Below are positions 10,733 to 21,522 of a stretch of 64,000 nucleotides of DNA, one piece after another. The notes beneath the pieces are model-generated. The model was not told the origin of the DNA. It made no database searches and was given only the letters and a program-made list of their open reading frames with translations. Source of the stretch: Adineta ricciae (lineage: Eukaryota > Rotifera > Eurotatoria > Adinetida > Adinetidae); contig CAJNOJ010000016.1 of assembly GCA_905250025.1 (NCBI GenBank), forward strand, positions 737,475 to 801,474, written 5' to 3'. Numbering within the stretch: the stretch's first letter is position 1; each line of letters opens with the position of its first letter. Both the position numbers and the translations under genes were made by a program.

Positions 10733-13053
10733 TCAATTAAACATAATCAAGTGTGGATCATGATTGTTTGGATCTCCTATCGGAGCGTTGTGTGACTGTT
10801 GACAATGATGAATATATGGTGTAGTCGAATTAGTTAATGGTATTTGTCCAGTGGGATGAATATAATGATTATCTAAACAAATAGACAGAATGAACATACC
10901 GAATTTCGTATTCTCATTGGCTAATCGAATATGCTAACAGAAACCTATGCTCATGACACATGATTTGACATTAGGACAGGGTAAAGATTCGAAAAATGCT
11001 GAAATACTTGTATGGAAATGTTTTGTGTAAGACCGATTAACAACGAATGATGACGTTTGTACATCTGATGGATGGATCTGCATAGAATTGTATGAAACAA
11101 ACGAATGAGAGTGTTGTTCACGCGCTAGTGCGAGTTGTCGTTGTTGTTCAAGACGATTGTGCATTTCCAATTCTTGTTGAGCTAAACGTTGAAGATAAAG
11201 TTGCTGCTGATATTCAAGATATTCCTAAATGTGATAATTGCTTTCCATATGTTCACAATTCGAGACAAAAACGTGAACACGAACTTGTTTCTTTCGCTTC
11301 ATGAAGTCAAGCGCCTGGGTTAATTGTAATTGGCGTTGTCGGTTGCGTTCAAATGCCTCTTGTTGTTTTTTTTCGTAGTGATCGTTTCGTAACGCGTTCA
11401 ATGCTTCTCGAGCGTCTTTCAATTGAGTTAATTTATCTTGCAAATTTTCGTAACAAGCTAAAATCGATAGATAGGTTACGTGGAGAAGAATGAGGAAAGA
11501 AGTTTACTTCGTTTATCATCGAGTAATTTCATGAAACGGCACAATTCAGGATGCAAATGTTGCAGAACGACAAAAGCTGATTGTACAGCAGTGTCAGTCG
11601 AAATATTCCGATTGCGTTGTTGATTGCTCAACATGCGCAATTTGAAATTGTTAATATGTTCGATCGCAAGACTTGTAAATTGGTCGATTTCATCGTCATC
11701 GTCGAATTGTTTCTATGTACCAACAAAATGACGCATTTACAATGAAAAAATGCTTGAAACAATGTTTACTAGTGAAAGATTCTCTGGCTCATTGACTATG
11801 ATACCATTTTCACTTGCATCGTTCTTTTGCCGCTTTTTTTCCTCTTCCAGTTCGCTCGGAAAAATCGTCAGAGAAGGTTGAAGATCTTCGCTGGTTTCAA
11901 CTCGACTCTTTTTCTAAACAAAAAACCAGCATTCATCACTTATCTATGCCAAATAGATGATCATTACTTGTAAAGGTTTTGCTGATGAAGGTAAAACCGA
12001 TGTCAGTATTCTAAATATAAAAAGACAATGACAAGATAATAATAGTGTTCCTATTCAAATTCTTACTCAGTTGTGAGCTTTTCATAACATGATTCACAAA
12101 CTCGCACTTGTCGATCCTTATGAAACTTTGGAACCGTACAGCGTTTCGACGAACCTAAAACATATTACGAGTAATCACATATTCTCCGCAATAGAATATT
12201 TTTACATTTCTCACAAAAAAGATTTCCGCATGCGCGACAATGATGCTAAAAACAATCCAATATCAACTCGTAATAATATGCCAAAGTTGCCATCTACTTT
12301 GGGTACGACTGTTGTGAAAATTTGCTGACAGCAGAAACATTCTCGATGACCACACCGTTCGGATGCGGTGTTCTCCGTCTTAAACATAACTTCGCTTTCT
12401 TTGTACAATGGAAAATCATGATTTTCCGCCTTCATCTGAGTATACGCATCCGTGAAAAGTTGGTATTGCGAGCCTATAAACATATGCAGACCTCAATTGT
12501 TGTTGAAAATATTTCGATGGAGTGTACCAAGATCAAACGACCAACATTGAATCAATTGCAATACTTTATTACGAATCCGCTCTGGACTTTTCTTATTGGC
12601 GAAATCTTTGAAATTGTCGATGAAATCTTTCTGTGCCAATTCTTTATGGATTGAATCACTACAGCTTTTCGTAATCGATTCCAAGCACTAAGAAAATCGA
12701 TCGGATTCAATGTAATTATATTTGAATAGACGATTTACTTCGAGAGTGTGTAGAACTACATGTGGATTTTCATGGTGAAGTTTTCTCTTGATGGCTTGAA
12801 TGATATATTTCGACCTCAATGTTGAAAACTACAATCATGACGATTTTCCAAGAGGATTCGTCTTACTCAACTTGTTGTGTTTTGATTACATCGCAAAGTT
12901 CAACGATCGATTTCCGATCGACGTCAAGTAGAAGTGGACTCGTTGTTTTATCTATGGAAAAAAACATGTCAGTTGACAGATGTAGGTTACTTCGAGTTTA
13001 CTACCTAATAATTTATCAAATAATTTCACACTTGTTAATGGAATTTGAGCCAT
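10733..13053 (-). CDS. HGS: HRS/HGS, ESCRT-0 subunit
   Basis: Traced exons: 13005-13053, 12867-12951, 12739-12814, 12528-12687, 12298-12473, 12206-12245, 12067-12154, 11968-12010, 11770-11913, 11508-11712, 11285-11457, 11063-11224, 10900-10933, 10733-10872; about 524 residues. Order: VHS domain (MAQIPLTSVKLFDKLL, LLLDVDRKSIVELCD), FYVE zinc finger (CFCCQQ, PKHHCRACG, CEKCSSK, RVCESCYEKL), a UIM-like segment (EDLQPSLTIFPSE), the GAT-like coiled coil (NLQDKLTQLKDAREAL) and a C-terminal clathrin-box-like LIMFN. HRS binds PI3P on early endosomes, captures ubiquitinated cargo and recruits clathrin and ESCRT-I. The FYVE lacks the usual WxxD (here RCGH) and the UIM core is altered. The last introns are uncertain: exon 12 may instead extend to 11008 and join 10872 directly (531 residues). 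Confidence 0.9.
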
Positions 13054-13830
13054 GATATTTCGAAAGAAACGAACTATACAGAGAAGACAAGCAACGAACG
13101 AAAGAGAAGAATAGAAAATTCAAATACTAGTCCCACTGGTATTTCGTCATAGATGACGTTAATCTCTAAAGGGTAATAGTTATTCTTTATCGAAAAACGT
13201 ATCGTTCGGATAAACATCACCGATCATGATGATTTCTGCGAAATTGCTCGTTAGTAGGCCACGAGTTCCTGTTGAACGTCCTCAATGTTATTTACATGAG
13301 AGATCCGTTGAGACACCCATTATTTTGACTTGACAACGGAAAGTCGTTGTTTAATCTCCTTTAGAAAAAGCAAACACTGTCTCCTGTAGTTGATTGAATT
13401 GTCTTTACTAATCCTAATTCTATTTTTCATCAATGCCTTTGTAGATATATTATGAATAATTAAATCGAATAGAATAATATAGACTTCTAACCTTGAGTTT
13501 GTATTGCACGTTATATAATAGTGTCTAGGAAAAGAATAAATTTTTAATGTACTTATACAATAAAATGAATAGGTCATTAGTGGTGGAACTATATAATCTG
13601 ATCAGACCACAAAACTGACTTTCTTGTCCGTATTCTATGGTTTTGTTTGGTGATATGAATGAGAAAAAAGTAACGCTATGAGAAAGGAATTTTATTCTGG
13701 GTCTCCGGCACACTTCAGACACAATCTTGAATTATGATGATGATGTCGGTGATATGAGAAAGAAGTTGCGTGATATTTAAAGAACGACTTTTCTTGACTC
13801 GTGGCTTGTCGTCAAAATTGCTCTTGATTA
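13054..13830. other. Intergenic: HRS promoter and peptide-gene 3' region
   Basis: No gene recognised. Two short minus-strand open frames (13320-13577, 13525-13722) lack domain content. Confidence 0.4.
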
Positions 13831-14367
13831 TTTGCGACGGCGACCATACTTGAAAATGTATGGTACTGGTTGTTCTTGCATAAGCTTCTGGAGAAGCATG
13901 GTAAGCCAAGCACGTGCCAATGGATTGGTTTCGACAAGTTTTCTCAATGACGATGATAAACGTATCGGCTCTTGAAATTGATCGTAGTCGACGGCGTTAT
14001 CGATACTGGATGACTCAGCAAGCGTTGCAACAGCTGAATTGGCATGAACTCGTGGTGATGACGGAGATCGTTTCTGTTGATATTGACTTTCTAATGCAAA
14101 GAATTTGCGAGGAGAGATATTCAGTAATTGTTCGTCGGAACTATCATCATCTTCATTACTTTCATCAATGAACACTTCGGATCTATCAACACTCGTTACC
14201 GGACGATGTTTGAGAAGCCTGAGTGAGGAAGTGAAGTCAGCAGATGGTGAGTTAGTAATTAATTGCAAAGATGATGCTGATGACGGTAAAGCAGATATGG
14301 ATGTAGAAGATAAAAACAATGATGAGAGAAGTGTAACAATAAACATAGCCAATATGTCGAAGAACAT
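13831..14367 (-). CDS. Putative amidated neuropeptide/peptide-hormone precursor
   Basis: A 179-residue frame (stop at 13828-13830). Start chosen at 14367 because a splice acceptor (TTTCAG at 14405) lies just upstream and the next residues form a signal peptide (MFFDILAMFIVTLLSSLF). After an acidic spacer (DESNEDDDSSDE) come basic processing sites: PRK near 86-88, QQKR ending at 100, LRK ending at 143. The very end is PYIFKYGRRRK, with Gly175 as amide donor and a tetrabasic cleavage site. The predicted product is either 101-174 or the shorter LVETNPLARAW...IFKY-amide (144-174), an amphipathic helix. Its length and helical character recall the CRF/DH44/ELH class, but this is a weak resemblance. 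It would be secreted from neurosecretory cells and act through a GPCR (inference). Confidence 0.65.
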
Positions 14368-14404
14368 GATGAAAGGACAAGGAATTAGCAGTTCGAAGGA
14401 TATT

Positions 14405-14460
14405 CTGAAATGAAAAAATAACATGAACTAGTACAAAAACATTCTGTCATGCTTGCTTAC
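14405..14460 (-). other. 5' UTR intron of the peptide-precursor gene
   Basis: Donor GTAAGC at 14455-14460 and acceptor TTTCAG ending at 14405 give a 56-bp intron. It fixes the start codon at 14367 rather than at the earlier in-frame ATG inside the intron. Confidence 0.6.
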
Positions 14461-15531
14461 AAAGAAAAGTGTCTTAAAGATGCAAACGAATAGACAAATA
14501 TCTTTGTCATTAACACGTTTCTAATCAAGTTCACTATTAGTTTATAGAAAGTTTTCTTTTTTTTCCTCATTTGAAAGAAGCAAAAAAGAAAATACTTACA
14601 TCGAAGATTGATAGGCAACTAATAGCACTTATTACTCTCATATATTCATCTGATTTTTTTTTTATTGCAATTTTCAAAATCTCAAGAGATAATCAAATGA
14701 AAGTACGTCTCCATGAGAATTAGTAATATGCTATTCGCTAGATGTTGATTGCAAATCTTTTTTTTTCGCTGTATGTCTCGTATTCAATTGGAATAAACAA
14801 TGCATCCTTGTCGCGATTCATCGTTATTCTAATTGAAAGACATTGACAAAGCTTCTGATCGAATTATACTCGCTGACGATTCAGTTAGGTGATGACAAAC
14901 AGACAAACAATAATACACGCAATCATAACAATGACCACATACGACCTCATTGACAAAGCTATCGAAATGTCTTATATGTTAAACATCAGTCTTCTCTGGC
15001 ATTTTACATTCTATGAAAGCTACTCCCCCTCATTCTCTAATACACACACACACTTACACGAGACGAGTAGAAAATAAATACGAGTTTCACATGAAATGGA
15101 TTTGAAATGGAAGAGAGAGAGAGAGCGAGAGAGAGAGAGATAGACAGAGTGCAGAAGAAAAAGAATCAACTAAATTTATTTGTTCGTCTCCTACTCATGA
15201 GCGCCTACGCATTGTGCCTATCTGAAATAAATATATAATAATTATATTATGTCATCTGAACCGAGCACCATATCGGCATTGTATTCGAATACCTAAAATA
15301 TTTATATTAATTCGGAAGAGTTCTTTTACAGTTCAATCAAAAGGCCAGACTGTATGTCACGTTCGAAAAGCTTCACAGATTATACGCGATTGCATTGAAG
15401 GGCTAAATTGTTTCCTATATCCGAATTTGACATACGTATTTATATTAGTATTATCCTTTAGTTGTTCACCAAAGTGAAGTCTAAAGAGGAAAAGAAATAA
15501 TGAGGCTTATAGCAATGGAATGATTGATTGA
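14461..15531. other. Intergenic with GA microsatellite
   Basis: No gene recognised over about 1 kb. It carries poly-T/poly-A tracts, a short CACACACACAC tract near 15046-15055, and the GA repeat listed separately. Confidence 0.45.
15111..15142. repeat. GA microsatellite
   Basis: About 30 bases of GA dinucleotides with one GC interruption. Confidence 0.85.
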
Positions 15532-15888
15532 TTAGTCTTTCTGCGAACACAGAGAAAAAGAGAAAAAAAAAGCGAGAGAGAAGAAGAGTAACGCCGCTAC
15601 TGCTGATGACGATGAAGAATCAATCCGAGACTCAAGTGACATCGAGTTAATGTTTCCTATACAGAATTCAATTGCTGATGATGATGATGATGGCATTACT
15701 AAAAAAAGATTCCATTTGACTTTTGAATTATTCATCGAGATTTCCATTCTACTAAAGCAGTACTTACAATTCGACCAACTGACGATCATTTGATTTCTCG
15801 TTTGAAAAATAGCAGCAGTTAAACGAGAACAAAGAAGAAAATTAATCAACGAGTAGAAGTGTGAGCGAATGAGAATTGGAAAACGCAT
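15532..15888 (-). CDS. Doubtful small secreted or membrane protein
   Basis: The open frame begins MRFPILIRSHFYSLINFLLC, which could be a signal or anchor segment. A good donor (GTAAGTACTG at 15767) and acceptor (TTTTTTTAG at 15699) would splice it in frame to LMPSSSSSAIEFCIGN. A second pyrimidine-rich candidate intron sits just before the stop. The remainder is serine-rich low complexity partly encoded by ATG/TCA repeats. No family is recognised, and it may be non-coding. Confidence 0.22.
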   Translation of the reverse strand: MRFPILIRSHFYSLINFLLCSRLTAAIFQTRNQMIVSWSNCKYCFSRMEISMNNSKVKWNLFLVMPSSSSSAIEFCIGNINSMSLESRIDSSSSSAVAALLFFSLAFFFSFSLCSQKD

Positions 15889-16655
15889 GTAAATAACGCT
15901 ATTTCATTAATATGATTTTCGCTTTTAACAAAAGAGGTGTCGTCATTCATTTTCTGAGTACTTAACAGGAAAAAGTCATCAAATACGTAGTTATGTTACA
16001 CATTTGTTAATTAGAAGAACCAAGCAGATCGACCAGGAAAATCCGCAATGTTTACAAAATAAAAGCTCATGTTTTTCATCTCTGCTTACTTTGAAGAATG
16101 AATATAATAAACTTTCAAACATTAGATGGTGAACAACATTGCTGTCGGAAAGCTAAATGCAGTTTATCATACACCAACCTTAATATACAAAATCAGCCGT
16201 CTTGACGCTGCCGTTGCATGTACAATCCACTTGCTTATTTTCTGGCAACTATCGGAACGAAATGTCTCTCTTTTCTAAAGTAATGTTTCTTCCGAATAGA
16301 CTTATCATATTATAGAAATGTTTGTGTCGTTCCTAGTTGTAGAAAAAAAAAGAAAGGAAATGTCATTTTTATTCTCTTTTCCTTCCTGACCATTTTGTTA
16401 GTTTTCAAACATATACTAATCAAATCAATGATATTTTATCGAACGTCATTCAGACTAATAGTGCGCAGTTGAAATGATGTGCTGGAATGATTTGTGAATA
16501 TGATTTGGGAAAGACTGTGCCAGATAAAAGTCTTCGGTCGTTTAGACTGAAAGTTTGCGTTTCTTTTTTCTTTCAGTTGTATAAACAGATAAATAAACAA
16601 ACAAACAAATTCGAATGTGTTATTATCATATAGGGAAAAAAAACGAATTCGCAGA
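15889..16655. other. Intergenic
   Basis: About 770 bases with no recognisable gene, RNA or repeat. Confidence 0.4.
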
Positions 16656-17057
16656 TTAGATAAACTTATTTTTCAACAGAACACCAGTGATTAGAATGCC
16701 TGCTGAAGCGAATAGAAAGCAAACCCATGCAAAAACGCCAATTATTGTGGAAATCAGTAATGTTGAAGAAATACGACTCGACAAACGATGTGCGCCGTCG
16801 AAATCTTTGTCTGCAATCATTCGGCGTACTTCGAATGTTTTATAAAGTGCCCAACACGGTCCAATAACAAAAAAGCAGAAGATTGTCAACACTAACGCCC
16901 ATGTGAAGTGGTTTGGAATCTTCGTTGGTCTGAGTTTCACGGAATTCTTGGGTTTGGTCGTTTGAATTCGCAATGGGTTCTTCTTTTTATGTGGAACTGC
17001 TTTCTTAACTTGTAAATTCTTTGCAGATAATTCAAACGGTGGATCATGTTCAGACAT
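16656..17057 (-). CDS. CD225/dispanin-family two-pass membrane protein
   Basis: 133 residues. The start at 17057 (MSEHDPPFEL) is preferred over an in-frame ATG 20 codons upstream because the polar N-terminus fits the family. A basic, Lys-rich tail (KKKNPLRIQ) is followed by PNHFTWALVLTIFCFFVIGP, a short loop with VRRMIADKDFDGAHRLS, and a second hydrophobic segment (LLISTIIGVFAWVCFLFA). This is the CD225 pattern of an intramembrane segment, a G/A-D-x-x-G-A-x-x-x-S loop, then a transmembrane helix. The family includes IFITM, PRRT2 and SynDIG proteins, which affect membrane curvature and fusion at endosomes or synapses. The subfamily and role here are unknown. Confidence 0.75.
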   Translation of the reverse strand: MSEHDPPFELSAKNLQVKKAVPHKKKNPLRIQTTKPKNSVKLRPTKIPNHFTWALVLTIFCFFVIGPCWALYKTFEVRRMIADKDFDGAHRLSSRISSTLLISTIIGVFAWVCFLFASAGILITGVLLKNKFI

Positions 17058-17608
17058 TTTATTTACTTTTTTGAAAGGAAAAGATGCACCACAGTTTGAT
17101 ATAAAAAAAGAGAACACAACACTGGCTTTTTTTTGTCAATAACGACAGTCGATGAGGAGAGCAATGAAGAGAAAAGAAAAAAAACTAGAAAACTCCGCTA
17201 CATTAACTAGAGCATATTAATTTTTTTTTTCTTCTAATTTATTTTAAAGCACCAGTTATTAGCAAAAAAGCGTCATTCAGAGATTTTTTCCTGCTATCAA
17301 TATTCAAAGTCGCTTGCTTTGTGTATGGTCTTGGAACAAACGATCTTATGATTTTTCCAAAAAAAACAATTCAATCCTATACGACGATGTCGGTTACTTT
17401 CTGTGTAAACAAATGAAAAAGTGCACGGTTGAATATTTCATAAGCATAATAGTGCTTATAATAAAAAAAAAGAGGTTGCCTTATCATCAAAATGAAGTGA
17501 ATGTTCGTGACAGAGTGACATCTGTTGACAATTTTGAACATTAGCAATTGGTAAAACGAAAGCAACTAATCGTAGAGAAGACATTCTCATTCATTCATAT
17601 TTATTTAG
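17058..17608. other. Divergent intergenic region
   Basis: Lies between the CD225 gene (minus) and hnRNP K (plus). It ends in an acceptor-like ATTTATTTAG (17599-17608), 14 bases before the hnRNP K ATG, so an untranslated 5' intron or trans-splice site is likely. No gene seen. Confidence 0.45.
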
Positions 17609-17622
17609 TACTTTCGATTTCA

Positions 17623-18772
17623 ATGGATTATGGTATGTATCCGGGCAATAAACGATCAAATGAAGATATCTTATCTAATCCCAATGATCATAAACGCAAT
17701 CGAAATGCACCATCAGTCCGTACAGAATATCGATTTCTAATTGCAGTATCGGACGCTTATGCCATATTCGGACGAAATGGTGAAAATTATCAATCGATAA
17801 GAAATAAATATCATAATCAAATTGATATATCGCAATCTTCTACGCCCGAACGTATTTTAGTGTTCTACGGTGATGAAGATCGAGCAATGACAATCTTGGG
17901 AGATATATTACCTATCATGGCACAAAATCAAGGTGTACGTCCGGGTTTTGTTGAACTACGTGCAATGATACATTCGTCACAAGCGGGTGCAGTCATTGTA
18001 AGAATGAACAAGTTACTTTTTTGCTTCTCTTATGGAAATTTTCTATGATGTAGGGAAAAAGTGGTGATCGCATAAAAGAATTTCGACAAAAATATAATTT
18101 AGATACGAAAGTATTTCCAAATTCCACACCAGGTGATACCGCAGAACGGGTTCTTTCATTACGCGGTGAATTACCTAATATTATCGAGTGTTTACGAGGT
18201 AAATGCTTGTTTTTCTCGTGCTATTCGGCTAACAGAGTTAATAATCGATTTCAGAAGTTTATTCAATTCTCGATCAAACACCTATTCGTGGTCCTATACG
18301 AAATTACGACCCAGCATTTTACGATGGTACTGATGTTGAACGTTACGGTACGAGGAGGCAACTATTTACGCATTTTCTTTTCATATCAACTTATTTTCTT
18401 CCAGGCGGTTTCATGGAAAATCATGATTTTCAAGCCACGCGCACGCGATTCAATCCTAATCATCAACAGCAACACAATAACAATTATAATCATCGAAATA
18501 ATCAACCGTATTATCCGTCAAATAATGGTCCGATGCCAACGACAGCTCTTGTAACAATTCCAAATTCATTATCGTCGTCCATCCTTGGACCACGCTGCAG
18601 TCGTATAGCACAGATCCGACAGCAATCAGGCTGTGTGATCAAGTTCGACGATCCATTACCAAGTAATGATCGAATTATTAGTATAATTGGTTTACCAAAT
18701 AATATCATTCATGCCCAATATTTAATGCAAACAGCAGTAAAACAATGGACTAATTCAACGGTTTCATCCTAG
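17623..18772 (+). CDS. HNRNPK: hnRNP K-like protein with three KH domains
   Basis: Exons 17623-17997, 18054-18198, 18255-18347 and 18405-18772 join to 326 residues. KH1 (TEYRFLIAVSDAYAIFGRNG) and KH2 (FVELRAMIHSSQAGAVIGKSG) keep a GxxG RNA-binding loop. KH3 (ALVTIPNSLSSSILGPRC) reads GPRC where hnRNP K has GKGG. The C-terminal SIIGLPNNIIHAQYLMQTAV matches the family's ITGTQDQIQNAQYLLQ-type end. The human RGG/SH3-binding linker between KH2 and KH3 is replaced by a short Asn/Gln-rich stretch (NHRNNQPYYPSNNG). The protein is smaller than human hnRNP K (about 463 residues). Family role: binding C-rich single-stranded RNA/DNA in transcription, splicing and mRNA control. The start at 17623 directly follows an acceptor-like site. 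Confidence 0.9.
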
Positions 18773-18925
18773 GCATTTCTTTTTCTCTCGTTCTCTTCAT
18801 AAATGTTTAAGAGAATGTATATCTGTTTGTTTCATATAAGTATAAATATATCTCAAAACGTTATCTTTTATCGAAAATGTTTACAAACATCAAAAGAAAC
18901 AAGAGAACATCGAACGAAGTTTAGT

Positions 18926-20444
18926 CTACCACGAAAGCGATTTGGCTTCTCGTTCATAACAGCCTTCATAGAATTGCGCATACCAGTTTCTATACGAATG
19001 AAGACATTTGTCTGCGTAATTTTTCGTATTGTAGTTCAACTTTTCGGTAAAGATTTTTTTATTCCAAATTTTCATGTCGGCATAGAGTTGCTTCACTTCG
19101 CCCATTAACATTGCAGCTGATAGCCAATAGGGCATCCACGTCGAAGTTATGATACGATGCACCACACGTTGATGAAACTTTTCTAATGGAGTTAATGTAT
19201 GAAAGAGTGTTAATTTGAAATAGGGTGACCAAAGAAACAGATAAACAATCGATGGTCCAATTTGAAATCCAGTGGTATTGAAGAGAAAGATTTCGTATTT
19301 GTTGAAGAAACGAATGGAACAATCCAAACAAATAACGTTGATATAACGAACGTTATCTTCAGTGAGAAATTTATCGAAGAGATGCATTTTATATGCATGT
19401 GCCGAAGGATTCGAATGGGCCATGATTTGTCTAAGATTTGGATTAGTCGCACGTTCCGCTGAGGGTGTCCATTTGAATTTGACAAACGATATCGAATCAA
19501 GAATTGATTCATGTAAGAAGTCAAAATGACGAACGTCGCTGCCTAAAGAAAATGTGAAGATAAGCAATCGATATATTGAATGTTCGTACCATTTTCCGGT
19601 ATCTCTTGAACATGACAATTGACATAATTGATTGACTCGCCGCGAACTGAAGATTTTTTCCGTTAAAAATAGGTTTGAGAATGTTTCAGAAAACTTTACC
19701 TTCCATCGTATTTCGAGTGATCTCATCCTGAATGTCGATCAATTCGTAAAGTGGCTTATGCCTTAAAATCTCATCTGCATGATACCAAGCAAAGATCGAT
19801 CCATTCAATTCACGACATTCATATGTTTTCAGTTTAATCTCTTGATTTTCTGCGACCTTTTGTAAATATTCCATGGATTTCGAATTAGATGATGAACACG
19901 GTGTGCAGCGTTCGAGATCGGCATATTCAAATGTATCAACGCGTCGAGGTATTCGATTTTCGCCATCGGAAAACACACATGTGCCTGTTTCACCATCGTA
20001 AACCCATCCATGAAATGGACATTCAATACAGTTTATATCACGAACTCGACCACCAACACCGAGATTTCCACCCATATGAGCACAGTAAGCTTCAAGAACA
20101 TATGGTTTACCGTTATGTCCACGGAAAACAACAACATCTCGGCCGCAATGATTAATAAATCTAACACCACCTGGAGTTAAATTACATGAGTCTATTAACC
20201 AAAACCAACCTAAATGATAAAGAAATTTTTTGTTGGTCAAGCCTAGAATGGAGGAACTTGAACATTTACCGTTGGGATATGATGGTGGACATTTGCCTCG
20301 AGAAATTTTACCTTTCGTTACTTTTTTCGGTTGATCGTATATGAATATTCGAAATTTTCGATAATAAATAAAATACAGTATAGGTGTAATGATCAATATT
20401 ACGGTCCATATGTTTGACGTGATAAGATCTACTGAGATAATCAT
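18926..20444 (-). CDS. nvd: Rieske non-haem iron oxygenase, Neverland/DAF-36 cholesterol 7-desaturase
   Basis: Exons 19700-20444, 19590-19646 and 18926-19542, with introns of 53 and 47 bp, giving 472 residues. An N-terminal membrane segment (TSNIWTVILIITPILYFIYY) is followed by the Rieske [2Fe-2S] site (YCAHMGGNLG ... CIECPFHGW, the CxH/CxxH pattern). The catalytic iron site follows in IPENGSDVRHFDFLH, which supplies the conserved Asn/Asp and two His. The C-terminal half (FKWTPSAE, LTPLEKFHQRVVHRI) fits the family. The enzyme converts cholesterol to 7-dehydrocholesterol, the first step towards ecdysteroids in arthropods and dafachronic acids in nematodes, in the endoplasmic reticulum. Its presence implies 7-dehydrogenated sterol synthesis here; the hormone it feeds is unknown. 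Confidence 0.92.
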
Positions 20445-21522
20445 TGATAGAAGTACAATTACAATATCTACGGTGTTTTCAAAAGCGTGTTGTCGAAAGC
20501 GTACAAAGCCATGATTCTATGCGGACATGCTTTATATAGTTGACTTCGTTACTATCTCCGTTATTCAGGTGAGAAATAGCAAGTGTGGTTTATCGTAGAT
20601 CACGCCACTTTTGCACCAGTAATATTAGCAGCTGATAATGATATTAAAACATGCATTCAGTGTCAATGTTCTCGAATTCATGAGACAGACTGTATTTCGA
20701 GAACATATCTAGAGGCCAAAGATGATAGCAACATCTAAATCAGCTTGTCGTTATCATGTAGATGTTATGAAACGTGAGGGTTCTACTTTCTTTAACTCAC
20801 TTGTTAGATCAAGATACTCTATTTTGGTGACGTGTGACTTGTACTAAAGCACATATCATCAAATACAAATACGGATCTGAGTTCATATATTCTCATTCTC
20901 TATAAATCGAAGAAAACTCGCGATGGTAATACGCTTCTTGTGCAGGTATTTTTTTCTTAGAATTGCAAATGGGCACACATACAGGAAGAAAAAGGAAACA
21001 AAGATAGAAACCAGTCGATTGATAATGTGTTGGCACGCGTGTATCAACGGGTCGACATAGAAAGTGAATAGAAAATCTCTCATCAGAAGTTACTTATTAA
21101 CGACGGGATGTCATCATCAGCACATACTCTGATTTTTTTCAGTTGAAAAAAGGTCACAGTCTGAAAATATCATGGCTGCATTCAACCTCCAAGGAGACAT
21201 TCATCAGTGAACTAGCGAATAGCAATTGAAACCCGAATATATCACATCCTTACTCGCCGCGATCAAAAAATATTCCCATAATGACAAATTCTTCGCGACT
21301 GTTTTTCATTCAGTCTCTTTATTAAAACTTAGCATGAAAATGTGTTGTTCTTGTTTAAATTCCTATGATGCAAACAAAGAGAACTGTGAAAAAAAAAATC
21401 ATATGTAGTACATCGATTGAAAATAGCTGTAAAACTCTTCTAAAGCTACCCATATATAATTTAAACTTGCAAGATAAACACACATGAACGAATAAATATT
21501 GAAAAAGCAAAATAGGTGTGAA
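20445..21522. other. Intergenic
   Basis: About 1.1 kb between two minus-strand genes. No gene, RNA or repeat recognised; short open frames at 20883-21083 and 21226-21408 look random. Confidence 0.45.

Noticed and set aside
10873..10899. 27-base GT-AG 'intron' near the 3' end of HRS
   Set aside because: Far shorter than other introns. The stretch reads through in frame, and an alternative model (exon 12 to 11008 joined to 10872, 135-bp intron) avoids it.
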